This document shows, in pieces, positions 46,253-57,302 of a stretch of 64,000 nt of DNA. The notes below the pieces were generated by a model. The model was not told where the DNA came from. It did not search any database and worked only from the letters and a program-made list of their open reading frames with translations. The stretch's first letter is position 1; each line of letters begins with the position of its first letter. The DNA comes from Albugo candida (taxonomy: Eukaryota; Oomycota; Peronosporomycetes; Albuginales), in assembly GCA_040437565.1 (NCBI GenBank), contig JBDOQK010000042.1, positions 1 through 64,000 of the forward strand, read 5' to 3'. The position numbers were made by a program, and so were the translations under genes.

Positions 46253-47841
46253 GACCCCTCTCGCGTGATCTATTCCCATTACTTAGTCAGAGTATATGAA
46301 ATCTTCTCAATATCATAACAAGATCAAAAAAAGATCGGAACATAGCTACCCTTCCCGAAAATATACTGCGCGTATTTTGATCATTCCCACCTCAGGTAGG
46401 CCAGACAGACTTTGCTAGCCCTTAGAGATCTTTAGTGGATTGAGCAAATATGGAAATGGTTTCTCAGTGTAATTTTCGCCAATTGAAAGTTAATCGTGCA
46501 TAGCGATGAGTAAGACTGGGAGCTTAGTCACGCTGTAGCTTTGCCTTAGAAGCCTATGATCGAAAACCGCTGCAACCGCTCATTAGTATGGTTCAGTTGA
46601 AGGTGTTGACATTTCTAGAATTACAAAAAAATATTTCTTTCGATGCCTAGGCTTTCGTCAAAAGCAAATGTACATACACAAAAGCCTTTCATTAAAGGAA
46701 CCGTTGAAATCTCCTCAGTGCGTTTGCTACGATTACCTCGGTTTGATATGATCCTACGTGATTGGCTAGTTTTAGAGGCTGATAATTCACCCATTCAGAC
46801 TGCAAAAGAGATCATCATTCTATATATCTTCAAATTGGCTTATTTCTATATCTTCGTATACCATTTTTCTCATAATTAGCTTTGTCAGCACAACAATGAG
46901 CGCTCTCGCGCCTCCTCAAGAAACGGCTTACGGCAACCTGAAAGTGGCATTGATGGTAATGCGNNNNNNNNNNNNNNNNNNNNNNNNNNNNNNNNNNNNN
47001 NNNNNNNNNNNNNNNNNNNNNNNNNNNNNNNNNNNNNNNNNNNNNNNNNNNNNNNNNNNNNNNGAATAGGTCTACATCAGATTATGCAGGTTATTTCATG
47101 TATTAAAATCTCAGAAATAAATAGAGAGAGACCCCTCTCGCGTGATCTATTCCCATGACTTAGTCAGAGTACATGAAATCTTCTCAATATCATAACAAGA
47201 TCAAAAAAAGATCGGAACATAGCTACCCTTCCCGAAAATATACTGCGCGTATTTTGATAATTTCCACCTCAGGCAGGCCAGACAGACTTTGCTAGCCCTT
47301 AGAGATCTATAGGGGATTGAGCAAATATGGAAATGGTTGCTCTGTGTAATTTTCGCCAATTGAAAGTTAATCGTGCGAAGCGATGAGTAAGACTGGGAGG
47401 TTAGTCACGCTGTAGCTTTGCCTTAGAAGCCTATGATCGAAAACCGCTGCAATCGCTCATTAGTATGGCTCAGTTGTAGGTGTTGACATTTCTAGAATTA
47501 CAAAAAACTATTTCTTTCGATGCCTAGGCTTTCGTCAAAAGCAAATGTACATACACAAAAGCCTTTCATTAAAGGAACCGTTAAAATCGCCTTAGTGCGT
47601 TTCCTACGATTACCTCGGTTTGATATGATCCTACGTGATTGGCTAGTTTTAGAGCCTGATAATACACCCATTCAGACTGCAAAAGAGATCATCATTCTAT
47701 TCATCTTCAAATTGGCTTGTTTCTATATCTTCGTATACCATTTTTCTCATAATTAGCTTTTTCAGCACAACAATGACCGCTCTCGCGCCTCCTCAAGAAA
47801 CGGCTTACGGCAACCTGAAAGTGGCAATTGATGGTAATGCG
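46189..47841. repeat. Gap (46964-47063) with 775/778-base duplicated flanks
   Basis: Bases 46189-46963 match 47064-47841 with roughly 3% differences and small indels. The repeated segment ends at the N-terminus of the Mutator-like transposase (ATG at 46896 in the first copy and 47773 in the second). Together with the previous duplication this looks like three contig ends from two haplotypes laid in series. Confidence 0.9.
46643..46879 (+). other. Paired 78-codon frame, probably non-coding
   Basis: A 78-codon frame with an ATG is open here and again at 47520-47756 in the duplicate. It would encode a basic start, LPRFDMILRDWLVLE and a hydrophobic tail (ILYIFKLAYFYIFVYHF). The two versions differ at about nine residues, too many for a protein under constraint at about 3% DNA divergence. 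It lies just upstream of the Mutator-like transposase and may be its 5' flank. Confidence 0.3.
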
Positions 47842-49920
47842 CAAAAACAAGGCTACGCATTGCGTGTACTGCGTACACATAAGATTGTAATCGGAAGAAT
47901 GGAGACGTGAAGGGTCAAGACACAAAATGCTCGCAGACTGGGGCTGCGGTCTGAGGTGATAGTCGCTCCTGTATACGCGTTTTCTCCGGCCGTAAAGTAG
48001 GTTGTCCAATTCGAGTTCTAATTCGCAAAATTGGAAGCGAATCAGCTGGGTCTCAGGTCACTGTTGTCTGTACAATTCATAAACGTGAGGCCTCTGAACA
48101 CGCTTCGGCTAATCCGAAGGGGAAGAAGCTAAAGCCGGGATACAAAGCGGTGTTCGAAGCCTTAGGGCGACCAGTCGTAGAGTCTAATCGCATATCGACC
48201 TTTCTAAGACAGCAAACACCGACCTGATGCGACATCCCAAGATGTCTACAACCTACGTTGCTTGCATAGAGCCGAGCTTCTGTCTGGCTGTTCGCCACTT
48301 CAAGCATTGCTGGATAACCTTGAAAGCCCGTTTGTAGTGTATTGTATTCAACAAACGCCAGAAGGCTTACAGTTCCTCCATCTGTTGATTGTGTACGTGT
48401 CAGCACGCATTTTTTATAGCACGTTCAGCCAAGGGAGTGTCTGGTTACTTGATGCAACTTATAAAAAAAATTGCTATGGTCTACTAATGTTTCATGGGGT
48501 GTAACAACCTCGACGAATGCGACATACACCCTGTGCTTTTGTTATATGGAAAAGGAAACAACGGCTGACTATGGCTGGGCAATGGACAATATAAAAAAGC
48601 TTTTCAACGACCGGGGGATCGACCACCAACTCAACTTTGTGACAAATCGGGAACTCGCACTCATGACCGCACTGTCGAAAACATACCGCTTTTATTATGT
48701 CGTTGGCATATCAGCAAAAAACATCTTTGCCAAACAACGGACAGCACTTCCATTGAAAGAGTATTTCGACCGTTTTCTCGAAGACTATAGCAGGTTAGTG
48801 AATGCTACTACTGAAGCAGCATACGAAGAAGTCCTCGAGGAAATGCGTGATTATTTGCCGCGTCAAGCCATGAATTATTCATCAAAAAAATGGCTTATCT
48901 ACAAGGTAACAGCTTACCACATGTATCTCCATACCGGAACCAACAAACAACTTATTATCCTTCACGATACGCTAGAAAGAGCTTGTCAATGCTTGGATGC
49001 ACGGTGTCCCGCATTATGGGCTCACGTCAACATAGCGCGTGGAGATTGCCCATGAGGCTTTAAATAAATGGATTGGTGTGTCCATAGGCAGGTAAATATA
49101 TCTTTCTGCGCAAGGCTTTGATATCACAAGCTCTTGCTGCCATGTGTTTTACTGACTTGCTCTCTCTTCTCAGTTGATCATTTAACAGTGGATACTGCCA
49201 TCAACATGGCATGTGATGGGCAGCTTGCCAGAATAAGCCAGGAACATGGAGCGTTCTATTGGCGACATGCAGCTCGGCCCATGTTTGCAGTTGTCTTAGT
49301 TAAGGTCTCGGTAGCAGCTCTACGGATGCGCACGGGAAGTATATGACAAGGGATGCGGGAAGCGCCTGCCAAGGCCTCCGGAAGACAGCTATAGTATACC
49401 CGAGTGTGCATTTGTGAGACAATGAACCGTTAGGTATAAAACGTTGGCTGGATGCCACAATGATATTGAGCCAAGCTTACAAGTCACTTATTTAATCAAT
49501 AGGGATGGCCGCTTTCCATAAGCATTGGTGGTTGGATCAACCACCGCGTATGCGTTGTGGCAGTAAATCAAATTTGGAAACTATGTCCAGTGCATTTCAA
49601 GCGGTAGCAGAATCGTATCAAATTGAGTCTTCTTCACAAAAGACACGCCGTGTTGGGCATCATACTCGGCGCTTCAGCTGCTGCAAGTGCTGTCCTTGAA
49701 CCAGTGTCTGTGCAAGTGCGTGAGAGGCCATCTGGATCGATTCAAAAGATTCAACCATTTGCATCATCGACGCAAATAAGCTCGTCGGAATTTGAGCTCA
49801 TTGCAGCAGCCTTGGATGCGTCCATGCAAAGAAGATGTGGCCGTTTCAGGAGGGTAAGACACAAAGTACGAAGATGTGAAACTGCAACAACAAGTCCCAC
49901 AGGATCAATTTTATAGAAAA
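47773..49920 (+). pseudogene. Mutator-like (MULE) transposase, decayed
   Basis: The gene begins at ATG 47773 (MTALAPPQETAYGNLKVA). A basic DNA-binding-like region follows, then the MULE core: VWLLDATYKKN (about 48439-48471, first catalytic Asp), MFHGVTTSTNATYTLCF, then FVTNRELALM (about 48635-48665), where the usual second Asp of FVTDRE is Asn (codon 48645-48647). Further on come FAKQRTALPL, RVEIAHEALNKWI (about 49035-49075, third acidic residue Glu present), an intron-like insertion near 49090-49173, and INMACDGQL. The C-terminal end has FHKHWWLDQPPR (49511-49546) and a degenerate zinc-knuckle-like CGRFRRVRHKVRRC (about 49835-49880). Multiple frame changes and the lost Asp make it inactive. 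This layout is that of oomycete MULEs. Terminal inverted repeats were not found. Confidence 0.82.
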
Positions 49921-50649
49921 GAAGGTTCTTGTGTCATGAATGACCCGTAAAGAGTGAATTTTAGGACTCAGTTTACAGAATAGTATACTTTCGTGTTATG
50001 AACAAACGAAGAACTATGGAATAGTCTAACAAAAATGCTCGAATTAAATGATTGCGAATTGAGTGCAAAATAGTTGACATCGATAAGTGGCGGGGGGTTC
50101 CATCATATTATCATATTTTCCTTACCTAGGCATACGTTAGCACTATGCAAGCATTAGGTTAGCCAATTATATCAGACTGAGGGGATTTTAACGGTTTCCC
50201 GTGATTTACATTTGTTCGATCGATCAAAAGCGGCGCCAATTTGGGCAATTTCCAAGCCGAAGACCTGTAGCGCGTTGCTAAAACTGAAACCTCTATTCTC
50301 GCAGCATTCACGTCGGAAATTGGATGGTTGACGTCCGCTTTGACTCCCTCGTGACATCCTCACTGGGCATCATGTAAGCCTCAAAGTTATGTTCACAGCC
50401 TTTTGCAGCGTTCGTGAAGCGGCATCCATCCATCACGTCTGCCAGCGTAAGCACAAAACGCCTGAAAGCCCAGATGCTCTATCTTTACTGATCAACATTA
50501 GTCAGGTCCTATTAAGCGGTTCGTGATGTCTGGCATGGAGCTTCAGACAATACTAATTTCCCCCCTGTATTCGAATTTGATTCGGCTGCCAATATAGATC
50601 GATTAACGCATTCGAATCCCGCCAGCTGACAGGGTTTCTTTTATTGGAT
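49921..50649. other. No recognisable gene
   Basis: The 3' flank of the MULE. Any terminal inverted repeat should be here, but no match to the 5' flank was spotted. Confidence 0.35.
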
Positions 50650-52072
50650 GCGTTGAGACGGAACCACATATCATAGAAGATTTGTAGAAGCTCTGTCCGT
50701 ATTCCGTATTTTCAAGCGGTTGTTCCGCTGCGCTTTGACGTTATCGACCGGAGGCCGAAGAAGCTGAAATCCTCTACCCCATATGACTTGACGCCAACAA
50801 GTGTTCGAATCGACGATTTGAGTGGGCCTAGCTGCACAGTAGACTGTACTCATAGAGAGATTCGGTGCAAGTGGACGATAGTCAGAGGCTTTTTGCCGCT
50901 CCGCTGGAACTACCGTATTCAAAATACCAGCAACGGAAGGATCTGATGCAGCACGAGATCTTTCATTTGGGACGTAAATTTGAGTCCGTATCGAGAATCC
51001 AAAGCCTACCGTAGGAGGTTTTGAGAAGGATACGAATGCGCCGACGACTTTTGGACTGTAAACACTGGGGGTATATTACGACGGTGAAAGCCTTTTGGAC
51101 GGTGGGGTTTTCGTCATCCTAACGCGAGCTTGTGGCATTCCATCCATTTATTCGCATTTATCAAACAGTTTCTGCGTGCAACCGATTTGGTCGAGAGTCC
51201 ATTTCTTTGGCTCACTAGGTGCATCACCGATATCTGAATCCAAAAGCTGGGCAAATTGACATAATTCCTCAGCTTGTCGTCTGGTTACTTCTCTCATTGT
51301 GTTGAGACGGGCCATCAGAGCCTGTTTGAAATCAGGTTTTGCGTACTTCCTAACGCTTTCAAGAAGCATATCATCTGCTCCGTTGGGATGAGAAAAAGCT
51401 CGCTCCAAGAACGTCCAGTCGGCGTCTTTTGCCGTAAAAGATCGTGTTGTTTGCGTTCTGGTGATACTGGGCTCAAACACTTCGTCAATCCGGTCCATCA
51501 CTTCTACAAGGGATAGAGCACTGTGTCACCCATTAACGGACTTGCTTATCGTAATAAGTGAGCGCTTTGCCGCTCAGATACCGCCCTAGTTAGGCCATCT
51601 TTATTTCATCGCTCCAAATCTCCCCGGATGCTTGTTGGGCATGTAATAGCTGCCGCAAGAAACGGTTACCCCATTAAGTAAACAGCGCTTTAAGACCATA
51701 GTATGTTTACTCCCCGTCAAACGGCTAAATTGCGAGCTTTATATCCCTTGCTGACGGAATCTGACTCTGTTGAGCCCGTCCAGAGCATTTTGTTGCATCG
51801 CATGGACAAAGCTTATCATCATCCCACTTTCATGATGCTGCATCGGTTTCGCATCCAGGGATGACATTGTCAGACCCTGTCCTTGGTTGCTTGGTCCAGC
51901 TAATACGCTTCCCTTTCGCGCGGGCGGTGGTGGTACTGGATATCCGACGCTCCGCTCGGTTTTGATCTTATCCCGTCGATTTCCTAGCATCTCCAGAAGC
52001 AGTATCATTCGGTCCATATTCGACTCATCTGATCCGTCGGATTCTTTCATGGTCTTAGGTGGTGGAATCTAG
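50650..52072 (-). pseudogene. LTR-retrotransposon gag-like fossil
   Basis: Minus-strand frames at 52050-51739 and 51501-51148, with a short stretch between them, resemble a retrotransposon gag: a Pro-rich N-terminal part (PVPPPPARKG), LGRYLSGKALTYYDKQV near 51540-51590, and ALMARLNTMREVTRRQAEEL near 51255-51325. A third frame (50922-50671) may be its tail. It is broken in several places, and no protease, integrase or RT is found next to it, so it is a partial copy. Family assignment (Ty3/Gypsy-like) rests only on the general gag pattern. Confidence 0.5.
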
Positions 52073-52514
52073 ATTGGGCTCAGAACCTGTTTGCAAGTGA
52101 GCGAAGACCGTTGCTTTGATCCTAACCAATTGTTTAGAGAAACTATCAAGTGCGCTCAGAAACCTAAAGCACATTCTTAAGTCTTTCCAACAATAGGACC
52201 TATGGTCACTTGTATTAGCGCATTCGACTTCATATTGACAGAAGCAACCCAAAGAATGAGCACCTCGACCGTAAAGTTGGATCCAATCAGTCTAAAATTA
52301 CTGGAGGGAGGATAATGGCTGGTATTTTTTGCATGCGACATCTAGCCTTTCATCCAGGGTCTTTTGTTATGTTTCGCCCAATTCTGGATTAAAAGGTCTA
52401 AGCTGCTCTAAAACAGATGAAGGCCAGCAACGGCAAATAAAATCACGTCAGTGGGATGTTCTAATGATTTAGTTGTCCTGTTGCTGCTTTTGAGTAATGA
52501 AAGGAGCATAGAGA

Positions 52515-52907
52515 AAGGAATCAATGATGCATTCCAAATTGGTACGTGTCTCAAAGATTCGAACGGACAGAGAGAAACTTACTGAGGATTGGCATTTTGA
52601 AATTTTTCCACCTGCTGACTTGATGACGTCTTTAAGGAAAACATTTTGCTTTCTTGCTACTTGCTTGTCGATGAGTTTGGGAACGCCGGTCGGAAGCTTT
52701 TCCATACTGTCCAGGTATGTTCTTGCATGTAATTTTACTTTTCGTTTGTGGAATCCCGAAGTTGTCTCTTCGGCTTTGGCTTCGTCGGCATCACACTCAA
52801 CGTCACTATAATTCTGCCTATCGTCTCCGTTTGCAATTTCACTATTCTCCAAGACACCGTCACGGCCATATAAAGGGACTTGAGAGACGTATATATGCAG
52901 TAGACTG
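52515..52907 (-). CDS. Open coding exon of unknown function, possible intron after it
   Basis: The minus frame is open from at least 52907 (DQLISLLHIYVSQVPLYG) through an acidic stretch (SDVECDADEAKAEETTSG) and a basic stretch (HKRKVKLHARTYLDSMEKL) to GGKISKCQSS. There the DNA reads CAGTAAGT, a strong 5' splice site; reading on, the frame stops at 52469. No ATG was fixed, so the piece is probably an internal exon. Composition and lack of interruption look like a host gene, but I recognise no family, and neither neighbouring exon is visible between the gag-like fossil and the LINE. Confidence 0.38.
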
Positions 52908-55485
52908 ATTAATTGGTCAGTTTACGGTAACAAAAGCTTAAGTATAGTTCAGCCAAATTCTGTAATGCATAACCTCAACCCGAAAAATATAAGACTGTTT
53001 CTATCGTGTAAATGGTAAAAAAAGCTGTCTCTTTCCAAAACAATCGTTCTATTCAAGCTTACATAAGGCACACTAGGCTTAACGACGCCCTCCATCTAGT
53101 ACTAGAATCGGACCTGCACTTGAAATTCAATTTTCCTGGGCCGTGCCCGCAGCAATGATGTTCGACTCCTGTGAAGATCACCAGATGATCCTTTCGTTGC
53201 GAGTTTCTATTCAACGTTTTAACAAGCCGAGTCCGCTCGCCTTGATCGTAGCACTGTCTTTGAAATTACCGAACGTGCGGAGTAAGCGTGGGATAGACTG
53301 CGGAAAGTTCTGAAAGTGTCGGAGTTGCTGATCGCTGATGTAATGAATGACGATTCCAATCGGACTAGACCAAAATGCAGCGTCACTGCTTGCAATGCAA
53401 GCCACAAATCGATATAATGTTCTGATATTCGTTTCAATCTGGCCGCACTGTTGGAACAATTGCACATGCAATATGCGTCCAACGTGGTCGAGAGAAAAAA
53501 ACCTTATCCCAAATAGGGTGTAACTCCCTTCAAAAATTTTCTGTATCATCGGACTCTAAAAAGAGATGTTGATCGGATTCCCCTGCGCCAAAACAATTCT
53601 GCGTGCACAATATAATATGGGATTGAATCTTCTAACTCGTTCCGAATCCAGTGCGTCCAAATCTCTCCCGTAATGACCAATATGTCAACATTGGATGAGT
53701 CTTAGTTGATTTGGGGGGGTTTCCAGACAATTCGTGATAGTTGAGAGCGTGGAAAAAATGAAGGAAAATGTTTCGCACCTTTCTTTGCGATACCACATAA
53801 AACGATCTCCCACCTTTTTTTGGTTGGATCCAAGTGATGAGCTTAATCGTCTAGTAAATACGCTGGAATGTCTGAATGACTTTATTGGTAACTTGACTCA
53901 ATGACTTTCTTTTAGCCCTATCCGACGTGTTCAGCTCTTCGTCGTTGTATTATATCTCACATAAATCTTCTTTCGGTGGTCATGTATCACTTTCTCGAAA
54001 AAAGTCTTGGAGACTTCGAGTTTCATTAAGATTAGAAATGATTTCAGAAACGTCCGATGTTGTTCGTCCACCATTCCAAGACTGCACCAAACGTTTTGCG
54101 TACTCGAATTACGAATAACTGCTTCATAATGAAATGTCTGGTCACGGTGAAATCGTAGCGGCAGTTCCATGAAGTACTGACGGCGTTGGAGAACTGTCAA
54201 ATCTGGAATTTTAATAGTCCAATGCATCTGATGTCACATTTTTATAATTCACGTTTTCAACAAGAAGAGGTGCTGCCCCATTATACAATTTTTCCATGTC
54301 ATTATGCTGAATATGACCATCGGATAGTGTGAGCCAAAGGAAGGTTGAAAAAGCTATAATAATTTCGGGGAAGCAGTTGTCCAATTCCCAGGAATACTTG
54401 TCGACACATCGAATACACTTGGCTAAAAGAATCGATTGCGTTGTAGTTTCGATCGTCCCACCAAAAAATGACCTTGTAGTCCACCATTTTCTTGACGAAG
54501 TTTAAAAATACTTGGCTGAGTAGGTGAACGTGTGTTGAATCGTATTGTGTTTCCGACCAAGCACAAATCGATTGATCATCGACTACCACTGTCGAAAAGG
54601 CTTTGCTACTATGTCTACGTAAATCGTGTAATTCCATAGACGTGATAAAGTCATCGTCTGCACAACCAGTAGGCGACCAAGAACAGTTCGTTCACGTCAA
54701 AACCATACACATAAGCCATCGTAAATATCCTTGTCGAGAGTTGCAATAACATCGAATAAGTCGGTATCTGTCCGAACGAAATACCCAAATACTTGAACGA
54801 ATTCTCCTGAACCATTATGAATAAATTGGGAATACGTGAACACAGTATCGTCCTAGTCAACAAGAGTAAGAATGATTTGCTCAAGTTGGTTTTCGCACCA
54901 GATACGTCGCAATAGACTTGAACGAGTTCGAGTTGCGCGAAAGACCATTTGGTGTCTCTGAAAGAAATATAGAATAGTCCGAAAACAATAATTCAGTAGC
55001 GACAGGCGTTTCATTCATCAAAATGCCATGTTCTTTTATGTTGACGAGGTAGATTCTCTAAAGGGTACATCAATCATCAAAAAGAGTAATGCTGATAGAG
55101 GATCGCCTTGTTTTGCTCTACGTTGTGTTAAGAATGGACGATGTGATATTGTCCTTGATCATCAAGTTCGCCTTCTTGTTGCCACAGTGCACACCACCTA
55201 TAACCTGTAACTTATTAAGGACTTAGTAAATTCACTACTCTTCCCGCATAAATTATTGCATAACAAAAACAGAGATTATATATGATAGATACAGTCTAGC
55301 GCTTCAAAACAAAAGGCTTGGACATCAAATTGGATTATTTTTGAATACTTTATAAGGCTCTAAACGTTGCCTTGTTTCTCTAGATTTAACAAGCATTTCC
55401 TATCAAAGCGTAAACTTTGGCCGCCATCTTGGTTTAGGGACTGAGTACAAGTGTAATGTATTATCTTTATATTATACTTACATCT

Positions 55486-56650
55486 TCATACAGTAGCTAC
55501 TAAAGCATTGCTGTCTGTGTGAACTGAGTCTGGAACTCTTCGATGTGATCGGTACTTTTTCATAGCATATTTCGCGGTTTTCCTGGTTAGATCTTTCCGA
55601 TACACATCCATATAAAGGAAGCACTTTCTAGCATTGTGAAGGATTATTGCGAGCGAAACTGAGGTAAGTGCTTTCAGAACGTCGCGACCAATCCTTCCCA
55701 TGTGTAATCACAATTTTTCCTTGCGTATCGATTTGCTTCCCCCAAAAAAGTTTCTATAAAATTAATTCCCAATAAAATTTGGGGTAAAATATGATGAGAT
55801 GGCCCTCCGCGTTGATTGTCTCTTCCAACAAACCTTTTGGAGCTTTCAAGTCTGGCTGGTGTTGAATAACACTTCGGCCGCAGCAGCTACCTGTGTCACC
55901 ACATTTACCCCGGCAGTCCAGGCGAAGGTTTCTCGTCCAGAGGCTGCGTTCTTGTAGGACGATCTTTATGCCCTTTGATTTTCCGTCCTGAAGATAATCT
56001 GCGGGAAATACCATGGATTGCGATATTCCAACTCAAAACATTCCATTCCGCATTACCGGTTTCTTTCGTCCCGGTCCAAGTTTTATCCGTTGAGATACGA
56101 GAGCATCTTCAGCAAATGCTGCGTGGCTAGTCGCATTGTCGAAAGCGAAGAGAGCTTTTACATTGGGAAACTGCGCATCGAAAATGGGAATTGCAGCATC
56201 CTCTACTTGCTCATGAAGGTCTTCCGTAGTCCACCAACCATCATAGTTCTTGCCGGGATGTGTGATTATGCAGGCCTCTTGTGAAAGATTGCTGTGTTGA
56301 AGCTTCTTTTCTTTGCTCAAATCTAGACGACCCCTTGAATATACAGAAATGTTAACTCTTGCTCAAAGTAATGAGCGAAAAACTCTAAAATAATAGACTT
56401 ACCAACACCAGTCAGAATTTCGCTGACGTGTATCGATCTTCCAGCCCCCTTCTTTCGCAGGGGGTGTTTGCCATCAGGAAGTCATAGCTTCTTCTGGCCA
56501 TCATGGGCGTCAAACGTCAATAGAATGATGGCAACTCTGGCAGGAAAATCTCCGATTCTATTTCCGGCCCAACAAGTTCCGGCATAATTGGCTCATAGAT
56601 TCTCATTCGTTTCAAAAACTGAGTACGATATGCAACGACATCTGCTCGTT
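55486..56650 (-). pseudogene. Tc1/mariner-like transposase, copy D (decayed)
   Basis: Right to left: a decayed first catalytic block near 56500-56530, where the THDES motif is not recoverable and only FDAHDGQKK remains; the intron at 56334-56402; KNYDGWWTTEDLHEQV (about 56225-56260); FAFDNATSHAAFAEDAL (about 56100-56150); the GPGRKKPVMRNGMF block; the CGDTGSCCGR cluster (about 55880-55915); and KKYRSHRRVPDS (about 55515-55560). The frame at 56320-56033 is clean for 95 codons. Loss of the first motif makes it inactive. Confidence 0.75.
56334..56402 (-). other. Spliceosomal-type intron in transposase copy D
   Basis: A 69-base interruption on the minus strand starts GTAAGTCTA and ends TTCAAG, at the same codon as the 71-base intron of copy A (3404-3474). 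Ends and several internal blocks match between the two. Confidence 0.65.
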
Positions 56651-57179
56651 CATGGCCATTTAACGTACATGCCTTTCTTCACCTCTGAATAGCGTAAGCC
56701 AACTAGCTTCATCCAGTGGGTCACAGTGCTGAGGTGGATAGATGCGGTGCGATCAATTTTTGGAAGTATTTGCTCGTTGTCATGCTTGGTAAAATCCGTT
56801 CGTACGATGCAGAATTTATTGTTTCGAAGTTAAAGCTGCACATCTACAATGACATCTTTATCCTCTAATAAACTGATTGTTTAAACATGATTTCTCTGCT
56901 TGCTCTCGGGAATAGAAACAGTTTCAATATATAAACGTCCCCAGCCATGAAGCATCTCGGCAAACCAGCGCCCTTTTCCATTCGGCGCCGCAAATATTTG
57001 CGAGTCAGCAAATCTCTATTATGCAATCACGATAGACCGTTAATAAATTAAAAAAAATTGCGCTAGAGAATGTGCAAGTGAATGAACTATACCTGGCTGA
57101 CGCAGAGTATAAGCCTGAACTATCCTGCAATAGAGGCAAGACGCAGCCGCATAATTTCCTCCTGCGATTCATTTTTTTT

Positions 57180-57302
57180 NNNNNNNNNNNNNNNNNNNNN
57201 NNNNNNNNNNNNNNNNNNNNNNNNNNNNNNNNNNNNNNNNNNNNNNNNNNNNNNNNNNNNNNNNNNNNNNNNNNNNNNNGGAATGGTATTTGGGGGGGGG
57301 GG
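57180..57302. other. Assembly gap (57180-57279) then poly-G
   Basis: Exactly 100 N begin at a poly-T, and an 11-base run of G follows at 57292-57302. Low-complexity sequence on both sides probably caused the break. Confidence 0.9.
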
